A DNA stretch of 64,000 bases from Thiomicrorhabdus sp. Milos-T2 (GTDB lineage: Bacteria; Pseudomonadota; Gammaproteobacteria; Thiomicrospirales; Thiomicrospiraceae), in the NCBI RefSeq assembly GCF_000702325.1, contig NZ_KL370891.1, forward strand, positions 186,001 through 250,000, given 5' to 3'. The position numbers and the translations under genes are program-made. The notes under the pieces are model-generated. The model did no database searches. It had not been told where the DNA came from and was given only the letters and a program-made list of their open reading frames with translations. This document shows positions 6,765 through 16,230 of the stretch, piece by piece; position 1 is the stretch's first letter, and every line of letters begins with the position of its first letter.

Positions 6765-8108
6765 TTATACGGCTTCTTGTTCGGTTTTAAGGTCTTCAGA
6801 ATTTGGATTTGCAGTAGTTTCTGTTTTACGAATATAAAGATGAACCCCGCCATAAATACCTGAACGATCTTGTTTAGTGAAGTTAATATTGTCTGCTACA
6901 TTGGTTTGCCATTCGCCTAAAATAGATTTTGGTAATTTTTCTTCTAAAGGCGATGTATCGCCAGCCGTACGAAATACAACACGGGCATTATCCATTGCAG
7001 TACGGTTCACTTCTTGCCAAAGCTCAGTGAGTTGTTTGTCGTCCATCCAATCCTGAGCATCTAAGAATAGGTAGGCATTTAGGCTATTATCTGGAAGATC
7101 TTTAAGGCGCTGGGTCATTGACATATGGTGTACATTGACATGATCAACGTTATTAGTTAAATGCTCAAAATTATTATTTTTTAGGTAGCGTGGTAAAGCT
7201 TTACGGTTTTGGGTGTCGTAGCTACGGTTAAAGGCTTGCCAAGCAAAGTAGTTGTCTTCTAATGGAAAATCACAGGCTAATTGTCTAGCGCGTTCTTTAA
7301 GTAAAGTGTGCATGCCAATTTGAGCTTCTTTGGAGTCGCGATCCATCTCATCAAACTGAGAAGGAGGGATGCCCAGGCTGTATAACACCATTGAACGATT
7401 ACACAAAAATTTAAGTAATTTTGTGTCAAAAATAGGGGCAACATGTTGGTCAAATAGTTGTTGCTGTTCTTCTAAAGTGCGGGCTTGCATTACTTTAGAG
7501 ATATCATATCCAAAACGTTTACCTGTCCAATGAATAAGACCAATAAAATGCCCTAACAAACCGTGTTTATAAAAACCATTTGTAAAATAAGTAATACGTT
7601 TAGAGCTCCAAGGGCGTTCTCTTGATTCCCAATAAGCGAGTGTTTCAGCATCTAAATTAGGTTTAATGTACGCCTCGTAACGATCAAGGTTTTTTACCAA
7701 ATCGGCACGTCCAAAAAAGTCAAAAAATGATTCATAACTTGGTAGGTGTTCAATTGCAACCAGCTTAAGTTTGATTAGTGCAATATGAGCTTCGTTTAAA
7801 TCAACGACTTCAATGTTTTCTGGTTCTTCAGTTAAGTAGTTAAGTACATTGCAACCACCGGAAGAGATAGTGAAGATACGTGAATTTGAGTTAATTTTTA
7901 GGGCTTTAATATCCACTTCAGGGTCTTCCCAAATTTGAGGGTAGACTAAGCGATTAAACCAGGCAGTAAATAGACGGTCTAAAAAACCTTTTCGAGAAAA
8001 TATTGAAGTATTGTTTACGGCTGAGTCGAGAAGTTTACTGGTTTTTTTGTTTTTCTTGTTATCAGCGGTTTGGTTTTCGAAAGGTAAATCATTTGTAGAG
8101 GTTGTCAT
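6765..8108 (-). CDS. btaA: BtaA, SAM:diacylglycerol 3-amino-3-carboxypropyltransferase (DUF3419)
   Basis: BtaA moves the 3-amino-3-carboxypropyl group of S-adenosylmethionine onto diacylglycerol, giving diacylglyceryl homoserine, the first step to betaine lipid. The 447-residue protein has the family marker NRLVYPQIWEDPEVDIKAL (about 51-69). A methyltransferase-like SAM site follows with IFTISSGGCNVLNYL and IEVVDLNEAHIAL (about 78-110), and a C-terminal segment LFLDAQDWMDD is typical of DUF3419. A three-unit Pho-box-like site lies about 60 bp upstream. The downstream partner is a GNAT-like gene instead of the methyltransferase BtaB, which is unusual. Confidence 0.88.
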   Translation of the reverse strand: MTTSTNDLPFENQTADNKKNKKTSKLLDSAVNNTSIFSRKGFLDRLFTAWFNRLVYPQIWEDPEVDIKALKINSNSRIFTISSGGCNVLNYLTEEPENIEVVDLNEAHIALIKLKLVAIEHLPSYESFFDFFGRADLVKNLDRYEAYIKPNLDAETLAYWESRERPWSSKRITYFTNGFYKHGLLGHFIGLIHWTGKRFGYDISKVMQARTLEEQQQLFDQHVAPIFDTKLLKFLCNRSMVLYSLGIPPSQFDEMDRDSKEAQIGMHTLLKERARQLACDFPLEDNYFAWQAFNRSYDTQNRKALPRYLKNNNFEHLTNNVDHVNVHHMSMTQRLKDLPDNSLNAYLFLDAQDWMDDKQLTELWQEVNRTAMDNARVVFRTAGDTSPLEEKLPKSILGEWQTNVADNINFTKQDRSGIYGGVHLYIRKTETTANPNSEDLKTEQEAV

Positions 8109-8165
8109 CTTTTATGCCCAATAATATTCACTTGTAAATGTTTATAAAAATATTAAATGGCAGGT

Positions 8166-8194
8166 GTTACTACAATGTTACGTTTGTATAACAT
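8166..8194 (-). promoter_or_regulatory. Putative Pho box upstream of btaA
   Basis: Read on the minus strand, GTTAT, GTAAC and GTAAC occur at exactly 11-bp spacing (plus-strand starts 8188, 8177 and 8166), fitting the GTMAY core of PhoB half-sites. An AT-rich -10-like TTAATAT follows downstream toward btaA. It is independent of the similar site at 4584-4616. Confidence 0.55.
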
Positions 8195-8239
8195 AAAGAT
8201 GAATTAAGCTTAATTTTGTTGATATTTCATCAACCTTAT

Positions 8240-8267
8240 TAAGACTTACCAGGCCTGGTAAGTCTTA
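8240..8267. repeat. Extended CCAGGCCTGG palindrome (28 bp), copy 3
   Basis: A perfect 28-bp palindrome whose right end includes the stop codon of the glycerate kinase gene (minus strand, stop at 8265-8267). It is the palindrome placed tightest against a gene. Confidence 0.88.
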
Positions 8268-9413
8268 CTTAGAAAGTTTGGTAAGAAGGGGTACTACTGA
8301 TAATAAAGTTTGTTGTAATAAATAAGGAGCGTTGCCCATGGCTTCGTGTTCATCCATAATTTTATTTACAATACTAAAAATAGCTTTAAATTCAGGCAGT
8401 TCTTCTACCGAGCAGGTTAAGCTGCCACAAATCCCTATAGTAGGTACTTGGTGTTGGTGACCTAGTTCTGCCATACGTAAAGGCAGTTTGCCAAAGCGTG
8501 TTTGACTATCAAAACGACCTTCTCCGGTAAAAATATAGTCAATTTGTTTATTAGTAAGTAGTTCATCTAGTTTTAAAGTAGCGTTGATCACATCAAAGCC
8601 TGGGGTAAGTTTGGCATTCAGTAATGCCATAAAGCCTGCAGCCATTCCACCCGCTGCGCCAGCGCCTTCTTCTAAATGTATGGCTTTTTGAGTGTGCTGT
8701 TCTAGTACGTTTGCATAATTGGTTAAGGCCGTTTCTAAAATTTCAAGTTGTGCTTCGTTCGCCCCTTTTTGAGGGCCAAATACCTGAGTTGCACCGTCTT
8801 CGCCTAATAATGGATTAGTGACATCGCAGGCAATTTCCCACTCTATGTCTAATAAGTGCGGCGGGATTTCACCAATTTTACATAAACTTTTTAAAGCGGA
8901 ACCACCTAAATTGATGGGTTTGTCTTCAGAGTCAAGCAGAGGAATGCCCAACGCCATTAAAGCTCCTGCGCCACCATCATTAGTGGCAGAGCCACCTAAA
9001 CCCAAAATGATTTTTTTAGCCCCTAGTTCAATAGCCGCTTCAATGATTTGTCCAGTTCCATAGGTATGAGTATTAAGTGGGTTTAAGTCTGCACGTGGGA
9101 CTTTGGTGATGCCTGATGCCTGAGCCATTTCAATAATTGCGGTAAGGCTGTCGGCTTGCCAGGCAAAGCTCGCTTTTACTTTTTTGCCTAAAGGCCCCGC
9201 CACCCAAATCGATTTTGGCTCGCCCGCATCAGCATAAGTAAAGCTTTCTACAAACCCCTCGCCACCATCTGACATTGGGCGAGAAAAGACTTCTGCATTA
9301 GGTTCAATGCTGTGAATAACTTGAGTCGCTATTTGACAAAATTGTGACGCATCTAAAGAGCCTTTAAAGCTATCAGGAGCCAATAAAATGGATAGAGGTT
9401 GAGAACTAGACAT
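8265..9413 (-). CDS. glxK: Glycerate kinase (GlxK/GarK family)
   Basis: It phosphorylates D-glycerate with ATP, giving 2-phosphoglycerate in most members of this family. The 382-residue length is normal. Family marks are LLAPDSFKGSLDASQF at the N terminus, RPMSDGGEGFVESF (about 41-54), the glycine-rich LGLGGSATNDGGAGALMALG (about 138-157) and the C-terminal FTGEGRFDSQT. In an autotroph with oxygen-sensitive RuBisCO it would recycle glycerate from the photorespiratory glycolate route; that link is inference. It stands alone, with mobile repeats upstream and a palindrome over its stop codon. Confidence 0.92.
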   Translation of the reverse strand: MSSSQPLSILLAPDSFKGSLDASQFCQIATQVIHSIEPNAEVFSRPMSDGGEGFVESFTYADAGEPKSIWVAGPLGKKVKASFAWQADSLTAIIEMAQASGITKVPRADLNPLNTHTYGTGQIIEAAIELGAKKIILGLGGSATNDGGAGALMALGIPLLDSEDKPINLGGSALKSLCKIGEIPPHLLDIEWEIACDVTNPLLGEDGATQVFGPQKGANEAQLEILETALTNYANVLEQHTQKAIHLEEGAGAAGGMAAGFMALLNAKLTPGFDVINATLKLDELLTNKQIDYIFTGEGRFDSQTRFGKLPLRMAELGHQHQVPTIGICGSLTCSVEELPEFKAIFSIVNKIMDEHEAMGNAPYLLQQTLLSVVPLLTKLSK

Positions 9414-9545
9414 ATAACATCCCTGGAGTTAACTCTAAAATATTGATTATGAAGATTTAGACAGTATTGAAAATCTGAAGAACGTAAACGACTTTGTTTA
9501 CTTGATATTCATTATAACTAAGTAAAATATAATTTCTATCTAAGA

Positions 9546-9680
9546 GAGACCTTTGCACTAGAGTATGCACGAGTAAAAATGGTTCTTGATGCCCCTTGAG
9601 GGTAAAAATTCCCCCGATTTTTCTCGGCTCTTCGCCGAGTTATTTGTTTGTTGTACCCCAAAGGCATAAACACGAATCGG
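9546..9680 (+). mobile_element. Truncated MITE carrying a nested GC-rich insertion
   Basis: It begins with GAGACCTTTGCACTAGAG and continues like the reverse-orientation MITE copies for about 40 bp. A 20-bp insertion (9585-9604, GCCCCTTGAGGGTA core) matches one in the MITE at 46032. The other terminal repeat is missing. The DNA runs instead into a fragment resembling the right end of repeat R (about 9694-9751). Confidence 0.6.
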
Positions 9681-9693
9681 GGATGTGAGAAAA

Positions 9694-9751
9694 AAGCTTC
9701 TTAATTTTTGTAATGTTCTGCCTGATTAAGTTTAAGCTTTTAAACATTCCA
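9694..9751 (+). repeat. Fragment of long repeat R (right end)
   Basis: The AGCTTCTTAAT segment and the CTGATTAAG...TAAGCTTTTA segment align with the right ends of the R copies at 1680-1726 and 20400-20443. The rest of R is absent. Confidence 0.45.
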
Positions 9752-9801
9752 AATCATTAATTTACCCTGTCCTCACAATGCAGAAATAGCCACTGGGCAT
9801 G

Positions 9802-9811
9802 CCAGGCCTGG
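9802..9811. repeat. CCAGGCCTGG palindrome, copy 4
   Basis: A perfect 10-bp core with GC/TA flanks, in the gene-free stretch upstream of the CheB-CheR gene. It is not adjacent to any gene end, unlike most copies. Confidence 0.85.
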
Positions 9812-9881
9812 TAATCTTAGTCCTAATCTTGTCAATTTCGTGCTTGTCAATTTCTTGGTTTTTTTAACCAATAAATTCTAT

Positions 9882-10237
9882 CAGACCTTTGCGGTTAAGA
9901 GCACAAATAAAAAATATGTGTTAAGCAAAATAGAGGCGTAAGCATTTACTCAAAAATTAATTTCCGGGAGGGTATAAAAATTTTAGGTTGTTGGTTTTCA
10001 GCTTCTTGTTTTTTAGCTATTGACTTACCCGCAATTTTGGGGGCGTAAAGTGCTTTTTTAGGCTGATAATAGAGGTAGACCGTTGCTAGAGTCTATGAAT
10101 GTTTAAACAAGGCTATATTTCTCTATTTACAGCCTAAAGTATCCACTAAATAGTTGCTTATTATTCGAATTTTTAGACTAAATCTAAAGAATTTTTTTAC
10201 TCTTTTCTTAAGCCCCCGACTCATGCAAAGGAGTCTC
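9882..10237. mobile_element. Possible degenerate MITE-type element
   Basis: A CAGACCTTTGC start and a GCAAAGGAGTCTC end resemble the two MITE ends with mutations, in the correct opposite orientation, about 356 bp apart. The interior matches no other copy by eye. The gap 9414-10591 holds no gene I can support; it consists of this element, the truncated MITE, a palindrome and the MITE at 10373. Confidence 0.35.
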
Positions 10238-10372
10238 TATAAATAATTCTTTATGTTTATGTATAAAAAACTATCCCTTAAGGCTATTTAATTCAAAATA
10301 AGTCTGGAGATATAATGAATTGCTTATTAAGAATTAAAATGATAGGTTTAGAAATAAATATTTTAATTGTTA

Positions 10373-10533
10373 GAGACCTTTGCACGAGACAGGGGCGCAA
10401 GAAAAACAAGATAGAATTCTTTAGATTTGGGCTAAAAAATACGCATAATAACTAGTTATTGGGCGGATTTTTTAGTCTGAAGATAGAGGATTATAGCTGT
10501 TTTTATGTGTTCATGGTCTTGTGCAAAGGTCTC
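10373..10533. mobile_element. Divergent MITE upstream of the CheB-CheR gene
   Basis: Terminal inverted repeats GAGACCTTTGCACGAGA and TTGTGCAAAGGTCTC bound 161 bp. The interior follows the canonical plan, including an AATAACTAGTTATT palindrome in place of AATAGCTAGCTATT, but is diverged. If one A/T beyond GAGACC is counted as element, GTT flanks both sides as a 3-bp target duplication. Confidence 0.75.
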
Positions 10534-10591
10534 TGTTAGTAAATTACTCATCTTTTTTAGTTTAGAAAATATCAATTGTGACCAACCTAAT

Positions 10592-13555
10592 ATGACTAAA
10601 AATAACATGCCCAAAAATAACAAATCAGAGAACTCAAATCGCGCTTCAACCCCTTATATCGTTGGGGTTGGCGCATCTGCGGGTGGGTTAGAGGCCTTAG
10701 AAAACTTCTTTTCGGGTTGCCCTAAAAACACCGGCTTAGCCTTTGTTGTGATTCAACATCTATCGCCCGACTATAAAAGCATGATGGGCGATTTACTCTC
10801 TCGCTACACCCAAATGCCCATTCATATTGTTGAGCAGGGCATGCAAATCAAACCTAACAATGTCTATCTGATTCCATCTGGTCATCTCATGAAACTGGTC
10901 AATAATTGTTTTGAACTGACCCAAAAAACGCCACACGTTTTAACCTTGCCGGTTGATATTTTTTTTAAATCTTTGGCCATTAATAGCAAAGAAAAAGCCA
11001 TCGGCGTGGTGCTGTCTGGCACCGGGTCTGATGGCACACGCGGCGCTTATTCAATTAATGAATCGGGGGGACTTTTACTGGCCCAAGAGCCTCAAACCTC
11101 TAAGTTTAACGGCATGCCAAACAGTGTGATTGCTACCGGACTGGTAGACGATATTTTGCCGGCAGAAAAACTGGTAGAACGCATAATTTCACACACTGAA
11201 AACCCAAGTCTAAAATCTGTTTCTACTAGGGTGCTGGCCGATGCCGAAAGGCCGGATGATCATGACTCGGCTTTAGAGATGATTTTTGAACTCTTGCTTC
11301 AAACCAGTGGCGTCAATTTTGAAGACTACAAAATGGCCACAGTCAGTCGGCGCATTGAACGGAGAATGCAAGTTAAGCATTTACCAGCCATTGAGGATTA
11401 CGCCCAATTGCTCTCGCAAGACAAAGCCGAGTTAGCCAACCTAAGACGCGAGCTGTTTATTCCCGTCACCCGGTTTTTTAGAGATATAGAAGCCTTTGCA
11501 GATTTGTCAAAACTGGCCATTGAAGAAATTATTGATGACACCAATATTGGCGAAACCATTCGTGTTTGGTGCGCAGGGGTTTCAAGTGGTGAAGAAGTTT
11601 ATTCCATTGCCATTTTATTTATGGAGGGTTTTGATAAAAGAAAACGCTGGCCTAATCTTAAAATTTTCGCCACCGATGCCAACCCGCTTATTCTAGAAGT
11701 GGCCGCTGCTGGACAATATCCAGAGTCAATTGCAGCAGAGGTCACTCCTGAAAGGCTGGAAAGATTTTTTACCAAAAATAACGGTTTGTTTACCGTTAAA
11801 CCAGAACTCCGTCAGTCGATTGTTTTTGCCAAACACAATCTAATTACTGACCCACCGTTTACTAAAATGGATTTAGTGTCTTGTCGTAATACTTTAATTT
11901 ACTTTAAAGCCGATGCCCAATCGCAGGCAATTCACCGCCTGCAATACGCCACCAAAACAAATCGCTTTTTATTTTTAGGCTCTAGTGAATCCTTATTGAG
12001 CAATGATAATGCTTTTAAGGTTCTAAACCAAAAAAGCCGCCTTTTTAAGCGTCATGCCAACACGCTGCCTTTTTCTATTGATGCCCAACATTCGCAAAAC
12101 GGCGTTTATGCTGTGGGCAGAGAAAGAACGAATTTGCCCAATAACAGAATTAACCAAGATTTGTCCTCGCTAGACTCCGCCACTCAAGACCTGGTTCAAT
12201 CTTATGCTCCGCCAGCCATTTTAGTGAATGAACAGCATCAAGCTATTCACTTGTTTGGCAATGTACAACCCTACTTTAATTTAAGAGATGGGGCTGTGAA
12301 TATGGAAATTACCAAAATTTTGCCCGAAAACCTGGTTTCTGTGGTGTCTGCTCTGCTTTATAAGGCGGTTAAAGAAGGCATTGTGCTCTACTCTAACTAT
12401 CTACAAGTTAAATTAAGTGATGGTCAAAATCAATTGGTGAGAGTCTGTATTCGCCCAATCTTAAACGACAATGTAGAACGCCTTGCCCTGATTGCCTTTG
12501 AAAAAGCTGAAAAACAACATGATAGCCTCGCACCCGCTGTCGATATTGATCAAGAGATTAACACTCGAATAGAAAGCTTACAAAGTGAGCTGGCCGCCAC
12601 TCGTGAAAGCCTTCAAGCCACCATTGAGGAGCTGGAAACCTCTAACGAAGAACTTCAAGCCACCAATGAAGAGCTAATGGCGTCCAATGAAGAATTGCAA
12701 AGTTCAAATGAAGAATTGCAGTCAGTCAACGAAGAAATTAATACCGTTAATGCCGAATTTCAAGAAAAGGTGATGCACCTAAACCAAGCAAATGCTGATT
12801 TAGAAACCATGGGCAAAGCGGTGGGGGTCGCCACAATTTTTGTTGATAACGCCTTAAAGATTACCCGTTTCACCCCCGATGCAGTCGATATTTTTAAGTT
12901 AATTGACAGCGATATTGGCAGACCCTTGAGTGACATTCGCCATACTTTACAAGAAGCAAAAATCATCGATTTATTCACTAAAACCTTGAACACAGGGCGC
13001 GCTTGCGAAACCGAAGTGAGAGGCGAAAATGGTCGAACTTATTTATTAAGAATTCTCTCCTATCAAGCACCAAATTCAATCAAACCCGGTGCAGTGGCGA
13101 CCTTTACAGATGTGAGTGCAATTCAAGATAAAGATCGCTTACAGGCAATTTTAGATGCTTTGCCAGAACACATTGCGGTTCTCTCTAAAGACGGCACGAT
13201 TCGAATGGTAAACGAGTCTTGGAAGCGTTTTGCTCGCGCCAATGGCGATCCAGATTTAATCCATTCCGGTATCGGCAGTAATTATTTAACAGCTTGTAAT
13301 ATTAATGCCAGCAATAAAGAAACCACCCAAACCCAATCTTATTTTGGGGTAAAAGGGGTTTTAGAAGGGTCTTTGCCGAGTTTTTCGCTACTCTATCCTT
13401 GCCATAGCCCAACAGAGAAGCGTTGGTTTGTGCTTAACAGTGCCCCCATTCTGGGTCACTTTGAATATGGTGTAGTGGTCAGTCACAGCAATATTTCAGC
13501 CTGGTATCACGATGATTCAGAACCCGCCATAGAAGAGGTTGTTAGTGACGAATAA
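10592..13555 (+). CDS. CheB-CheR-PAS fusion protein (methylesterase/methyltransferase sensor)
   Basis: About 987 residues from the ATG at 10592. The open frame reaches back to 10505, but that start lies in a MITE, and no strong ribosome site marks the true one. An N-terminal CheB methylesterase domain shows GVGASAGGLEALE, VIQHLSPDYKS and LSGTGSDGTRG (Ser-His-Asp triad). A CheR domain (about residues 220-480) shows TRFFRD, the SAM site VWCAGVSSGEEVYSIAI and SCRNTLIYF. Then comes a coiled coil of repeated EELQ/SNEELQ units (about 650-720) and two PAS-like regions. There is no receiver or kinase domain. It probably adds or removes methyl groups on a receptor-like partner. It overlaps the next gene by 11 bases, so the two outputs are likely coupled. 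Confidence 0.82.
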   Translation: MTKNNMPKNNKSENSNRASTPYIVGVGASAGGLEALENFFSGCPKNTGLAFVVIQHLSPDYKSMMGDLLSRYTQMPIHIVEQGMQIKPNNVYLIPSGHLMKLVNNCFELTQKTPHVLTLPVDIFFKSLAINSKEKAIGVVLSGTGSDGTRGAYSINESGGLLLAQEPQTSKFNGMPNSVIATGLVDDILPAEKLVERIISHTENPSLKSVSTRVLADAERPDDHDSALEMIFELLLQTSGVNFEDYKMATVSRRIERRMQVKHLPAIEDYAQLLSQDKAELANLRRELFIPVTRFFRDIEAFADLSKLAIEEIIDDTNIGETIRVWCAGVSSGEEVYSIAILFMEGFDKRKRWPNLKIFATDANPLILEVAAAGQYPESIAAEVTPERLERFFTKNNGLFTVKPELRQSIVFAKHNLITDPPFTKMDLVSCRNTLIYFKADAQSQAIHRLQYATKTNRFLFLGSSESLLSNDNAFKVLNQKSRLFKRHANTLPFSIDAQHSQNGVYAVGRERTNLPNNRINQDLSSLDSATQDLVQSYAPPAILVNEQHQAIHLFGNVQPYFNLRDGAVNMEITKILPENLVSVVSALLYKAVKEGIVLYSNYLQVKLSDGQNQLVRVCIRPILNDNVERLALIAFEKAEKQHDSLAPAVDIDQEINTRIESLQSELAATRESLQATIEELETSNEELQATNEELMASNEELQSSNEELQSVNEEINTVNAEFQEKVMHLNQANADLETMGKAVGVATIFVDNALKITRFTPDAVDIFKLIDSDIGRPLSDIRHTLQEAKIIDLFTKTLNTGRACETEVRGENGRTYLLRILSYQAPNSIKPGAVATFTDVSAIQDKDRLQAILDALPEHIAVLSKDGTIRMVNESWKRFARANGDPDLIHSGIGSNYLTACNINASNKETTQTQSYFGVKGVLEGSLPSFSLLYPCHSPTEKRWFVLNSAPILGHFEYGVVVSHSNISAWYHDDSEPAIEEVVSDE

Positions 13556-16130
13556 TTTATCCAACGACAAGCTTCGTCAACTGGCGACCGAACTGCTCGA
13601 TAATCACAAACTCAACCTAGATAGCTTTTCAACAGAACAGCTTAATTCGGTTACCGACCTTATCGAAGAACTCAAAATATATCAAGCTGAACTTGAAATT
13701 CAAAACGACACCCTAGAAGTCACGCAGCGACAGCTAGAAGCCAGCCAAGCCCTATATCAACAATTATTTGATGCCTTACCCGTTGCCGCTTTTGTTTTGA
13801 GTAGCCAAGGCGTTATCGAACAGCTTAATTTAGAGGCCGTGTCTTTGTTTGCGATAAAACAAAAACACAAGTTAATTAACCACTCTATTTATCGTTTATT
13901 AGAAGAGTCTTCAGCCTCTGCCTTAGCTGGCGTGATTGCGCACAATAAAATGGGCATTCAAAATTTCGAGGCTAAAGTGGCTTTGGATTCAGCCCCGGTT
14001 ATATTTAATGCTTTAGTGGTTAAGTTACCGAATGATTCCGAAAACCTATTTTCATTTAGTTATATTTTGATGCTGGTGGATAAAACCGAAGAAATAGAGC
14101 GCCTCAATCAAGCAAAACTGTTTGAAGCGATTATTAACAATAGCCCCTCAATGGTGTTTGCCTTTAACCGAGACAATGAATGTATTCTCGCCAATAATAA
14201 AGCTTTACAAAGCTGGGGAAAAGCTGATTTAAAACAAGCGCTGGGAAAAACCCCAGAGCAGGTCATGCCTTCTTATTTGACCCAGCCGTTTTTTACCTAT
14301 AATGGCGATATCTTGATGAGTGGACGGCCTAAAATTTATGAACAGGAAGTCGTTTCAAGTTCAAAAAAACAACATTTTTTAATTAACCAATTTCCACTTA
14401 AAAATTTAGACAATACCAGCTATGCCGTATCGACCATTGCCACCGATATTAGCCGCCAAAAACAAAGTGAAAAAAAACTAAATCTCGCTTTAAAAATTTT
14501 TTCACAGGGTCAAGATGGTATTATCATTTGTAATGCTGAAAACCAGATTATATCCGTCAATAAAGCCTTTGAAGATATTACTGGCTATAATGAGCAACAG
14601 GTTATTGGTCAAAACCCGAGTTTGTTGTCTTCAGGAAAGCACGATAAAACCTTTTATCAACAAATGTGGTCTACTTTGTTAAAAGAGGGACATTGGGAAG
14701 GCCAGATTTGGAACAAACGCCAAAATGGAGAGATTTATCCGCAGTGGCTAAATATTAGCTACTCTTTCGACGAAAACTGCAATATTGCAAACTATCTTGG
14801 CGTTTTTACAGATATGTCACGGCAAGAGGAATACCTAGAGCAAATTAATCAACTGGCATTTTACGACCCCTTAACCGGTTCGGCTAACCGAATTCTGTTG
14901 CAAAAACAGTTCTCAGAGATTAGCAGAGAATCAAGCGCTTCAGGGGCGCTTATGTTTATAGATTTAGATCACTTTAAAGAAGTCAACGACGTCTATGGAC
15001 ATCATGTTGGCGATTTGTTACTGACTCAGGTAACCAATAGAATACAGCCCCATATTCGCCAAGAGGACATTCTCAGCCGACTAGGAGGCGATGAATTTGC
15101 CATACTGTTTAGCGATATTACGAATGCCACCCTCAGTGAAAAAGCCAGTACGCTGATTAAAGTCCTTTCAGAAGCCTACTCTATTGAAAATCATATTATT
15201 CATATCTCAGCCTCCATTGGTATTGCACTTTTTCCAGAGCAGGCTCAGCAATATGAAGATTTATTAAAGTTTGCCGATACGGCAATGTATAGCGCTAAAA
15301 ACCAAGGACGCAATGCCTATGCATTTTTTGAGCCTGATATGGCTGAAAATGTTAAACAACAACTGAGTTTAGACACCGCTTTACGCAGTGCGATCAAAAA
15401 CAATCAACTCAGCTTAGTGTTTCAACCCCAGGTGGATCTAGCTCGGCATAGTGTTATTGGTTTTGAGGCCTTGTTGAGATGGGCGCATCCCGATCTAGGG
15501 CAGGTTTCCCCTGACCAATTTATTCCGGTGGCGGAAAAAACCCATTTGATTATAGAATTAACCGACTGGGTTATACGTCAGGCTTTACAAGCTATTGAAA
15601 GATTAAAAACACAGTTTCAGGGCTGTCGAATCAGCATTAATATTTCAGGGCAAGACTTCTCGCAAACCAATTTTGTCAGCCGTCTAAATTCATTGCTAGG
15701 GGAGTTTCCTAATGTTGACCCAGCCACCCTAGAGCTTGAGCTGACAGAACGTATTGCCATGAAAAATCCGAAAAAAACCCTAGAAACCTTAAAAGCCATT
15801 AAAAATTTAGGCGTGCGCATTGCTGTCGATGATTTTGGCACCGGCTACTCTTCGCTCAGTTATTTAAAAAACTACCCTATTGATCTTATTAAAATAGACA
15901 AATCTTTTGTGGATGATATTTTAGATAATAAAAAAGATTATGGCGTTTGCCAAGCCATTATCAACCTAGCCAAAGCGCTAGACATGGAAGTGATTGCTGA
16001 AGGTGTTGAAAGCCATGCTCAAAACAGTGTTTTAGAGCAGCTAGGTTGTGATTTAATCCAGGGCTATTATTTTAGTGAACCCCAAAGTTTAAACGCTTTA
16101 ACAAAATGGTCAATAGAGCCAAAGGCTTAA
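13545..16130 (+). CDS. PAS-PAS-GGDEF-EAL cyclic-di-GMP enzyme
   Basis: I choose GTG at 13545: AGAAGAGG lies 6-7 bases upstream, and the TTG at 13539 is too close to it. The 861-residue protein has an N-terminal helical region with a short coiled coil, PAS domains at about 65-180, 190-310 and 320-430, then GGDEF (about 435-600) and EAL (about 610-860). LGGDEFAILFS is an intact diguanylate cyclase A-site. FEALLRWAHP, DDFGTGYSSLSYL and AEGVESHAQN show an intact EAL phosphodiesterase. Both activities are therefore possible. No membrane segments are evident. Translational overlap with the CheB-CheR gene suggests one signalling unit. Confidence 0.88.
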   Translation: MTNNLSNDKLRQLATELLDNHKLNLDSFSTEQLNSVTDLIEELKIYQAELEIQNDTLEVTQRQLEASQALYQQLFDALPVAAFVLSSQGVIEQLNLEAVSLFAIKQKHKLINHSIYRLLEESSASALAGVIAHNKMGIQNFEAKVALDSAPVIFNALVVKLPNDSENLFSFSYILMLVDKTEEIERLNQAKLFEAIINNSPSMVFAFNRDNECILANNKALQSWGKADLKQALGKTPEQVMPSYLTQPFFTYNGDILMSGRPKIYEQEVVSSSKKQHFLINQFPLKNLDNTSYAVSTIATDISRQKQSEKKLNLALKIFSQGQDGIIICNAENQIISVNKAFEDITGYNEQQVIGQNPSLLSSGKHDKTFYQQMWSTLLKEGHWEGQIWNKRQNGEIYPQWLNISYSFDENCNIANYLGVFTDMSRQEEYLEQINQLAFYDPLTGSANRILLQKQFSEISRESSASGALMFIDLDHFKEVNDVYGHHVGDLLLTQVTNRIQPHIRQEDILSRLGGDEFAILFSDITNATLSEKASTLIKVLSEAYSIENHIIHISASIGIALFPEQAQQYEDLLKFADTAMYSAKNQGRNAYAFFEPDMAENVKQQLSLDTALRSAIKNNQLSLVFQPQVDLARHSVIGFEALLRWAHPDLGQVSPDQFIPVAEKTHLIIELTDWVIRQALQAIERLKTQFQGCRISINISGQDFSQTNFVSRLNSLLGEFPNVDPATLELELTERIAMKNPKKTLETLKAIKNLGVRIAVDDFGTGYSSLSYLKNYPIDLIKIDKSFVDDILDNKKDYGVCQAIINLAKALDMEVIAEGVESHAQNSVLEQLGCDLIQGYYFSEPQSLNALTKWSIEPKA

Positions 16131-16230
16131 ATTCTTACAATAAAAAACGCCTAATTTAAGATAAAAACTTCCGTTTAAACCTAAAAAGCGTATTATATTT
16201 TAAGCTCTTTTATTTTGAAGGATACACCCT

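Noticed and set aside
10505-10591. 29-residue extension of the CheB-CheR protein
   Set aside because: It is encoded by the end of a MITE and does not belong to the CheB fold.
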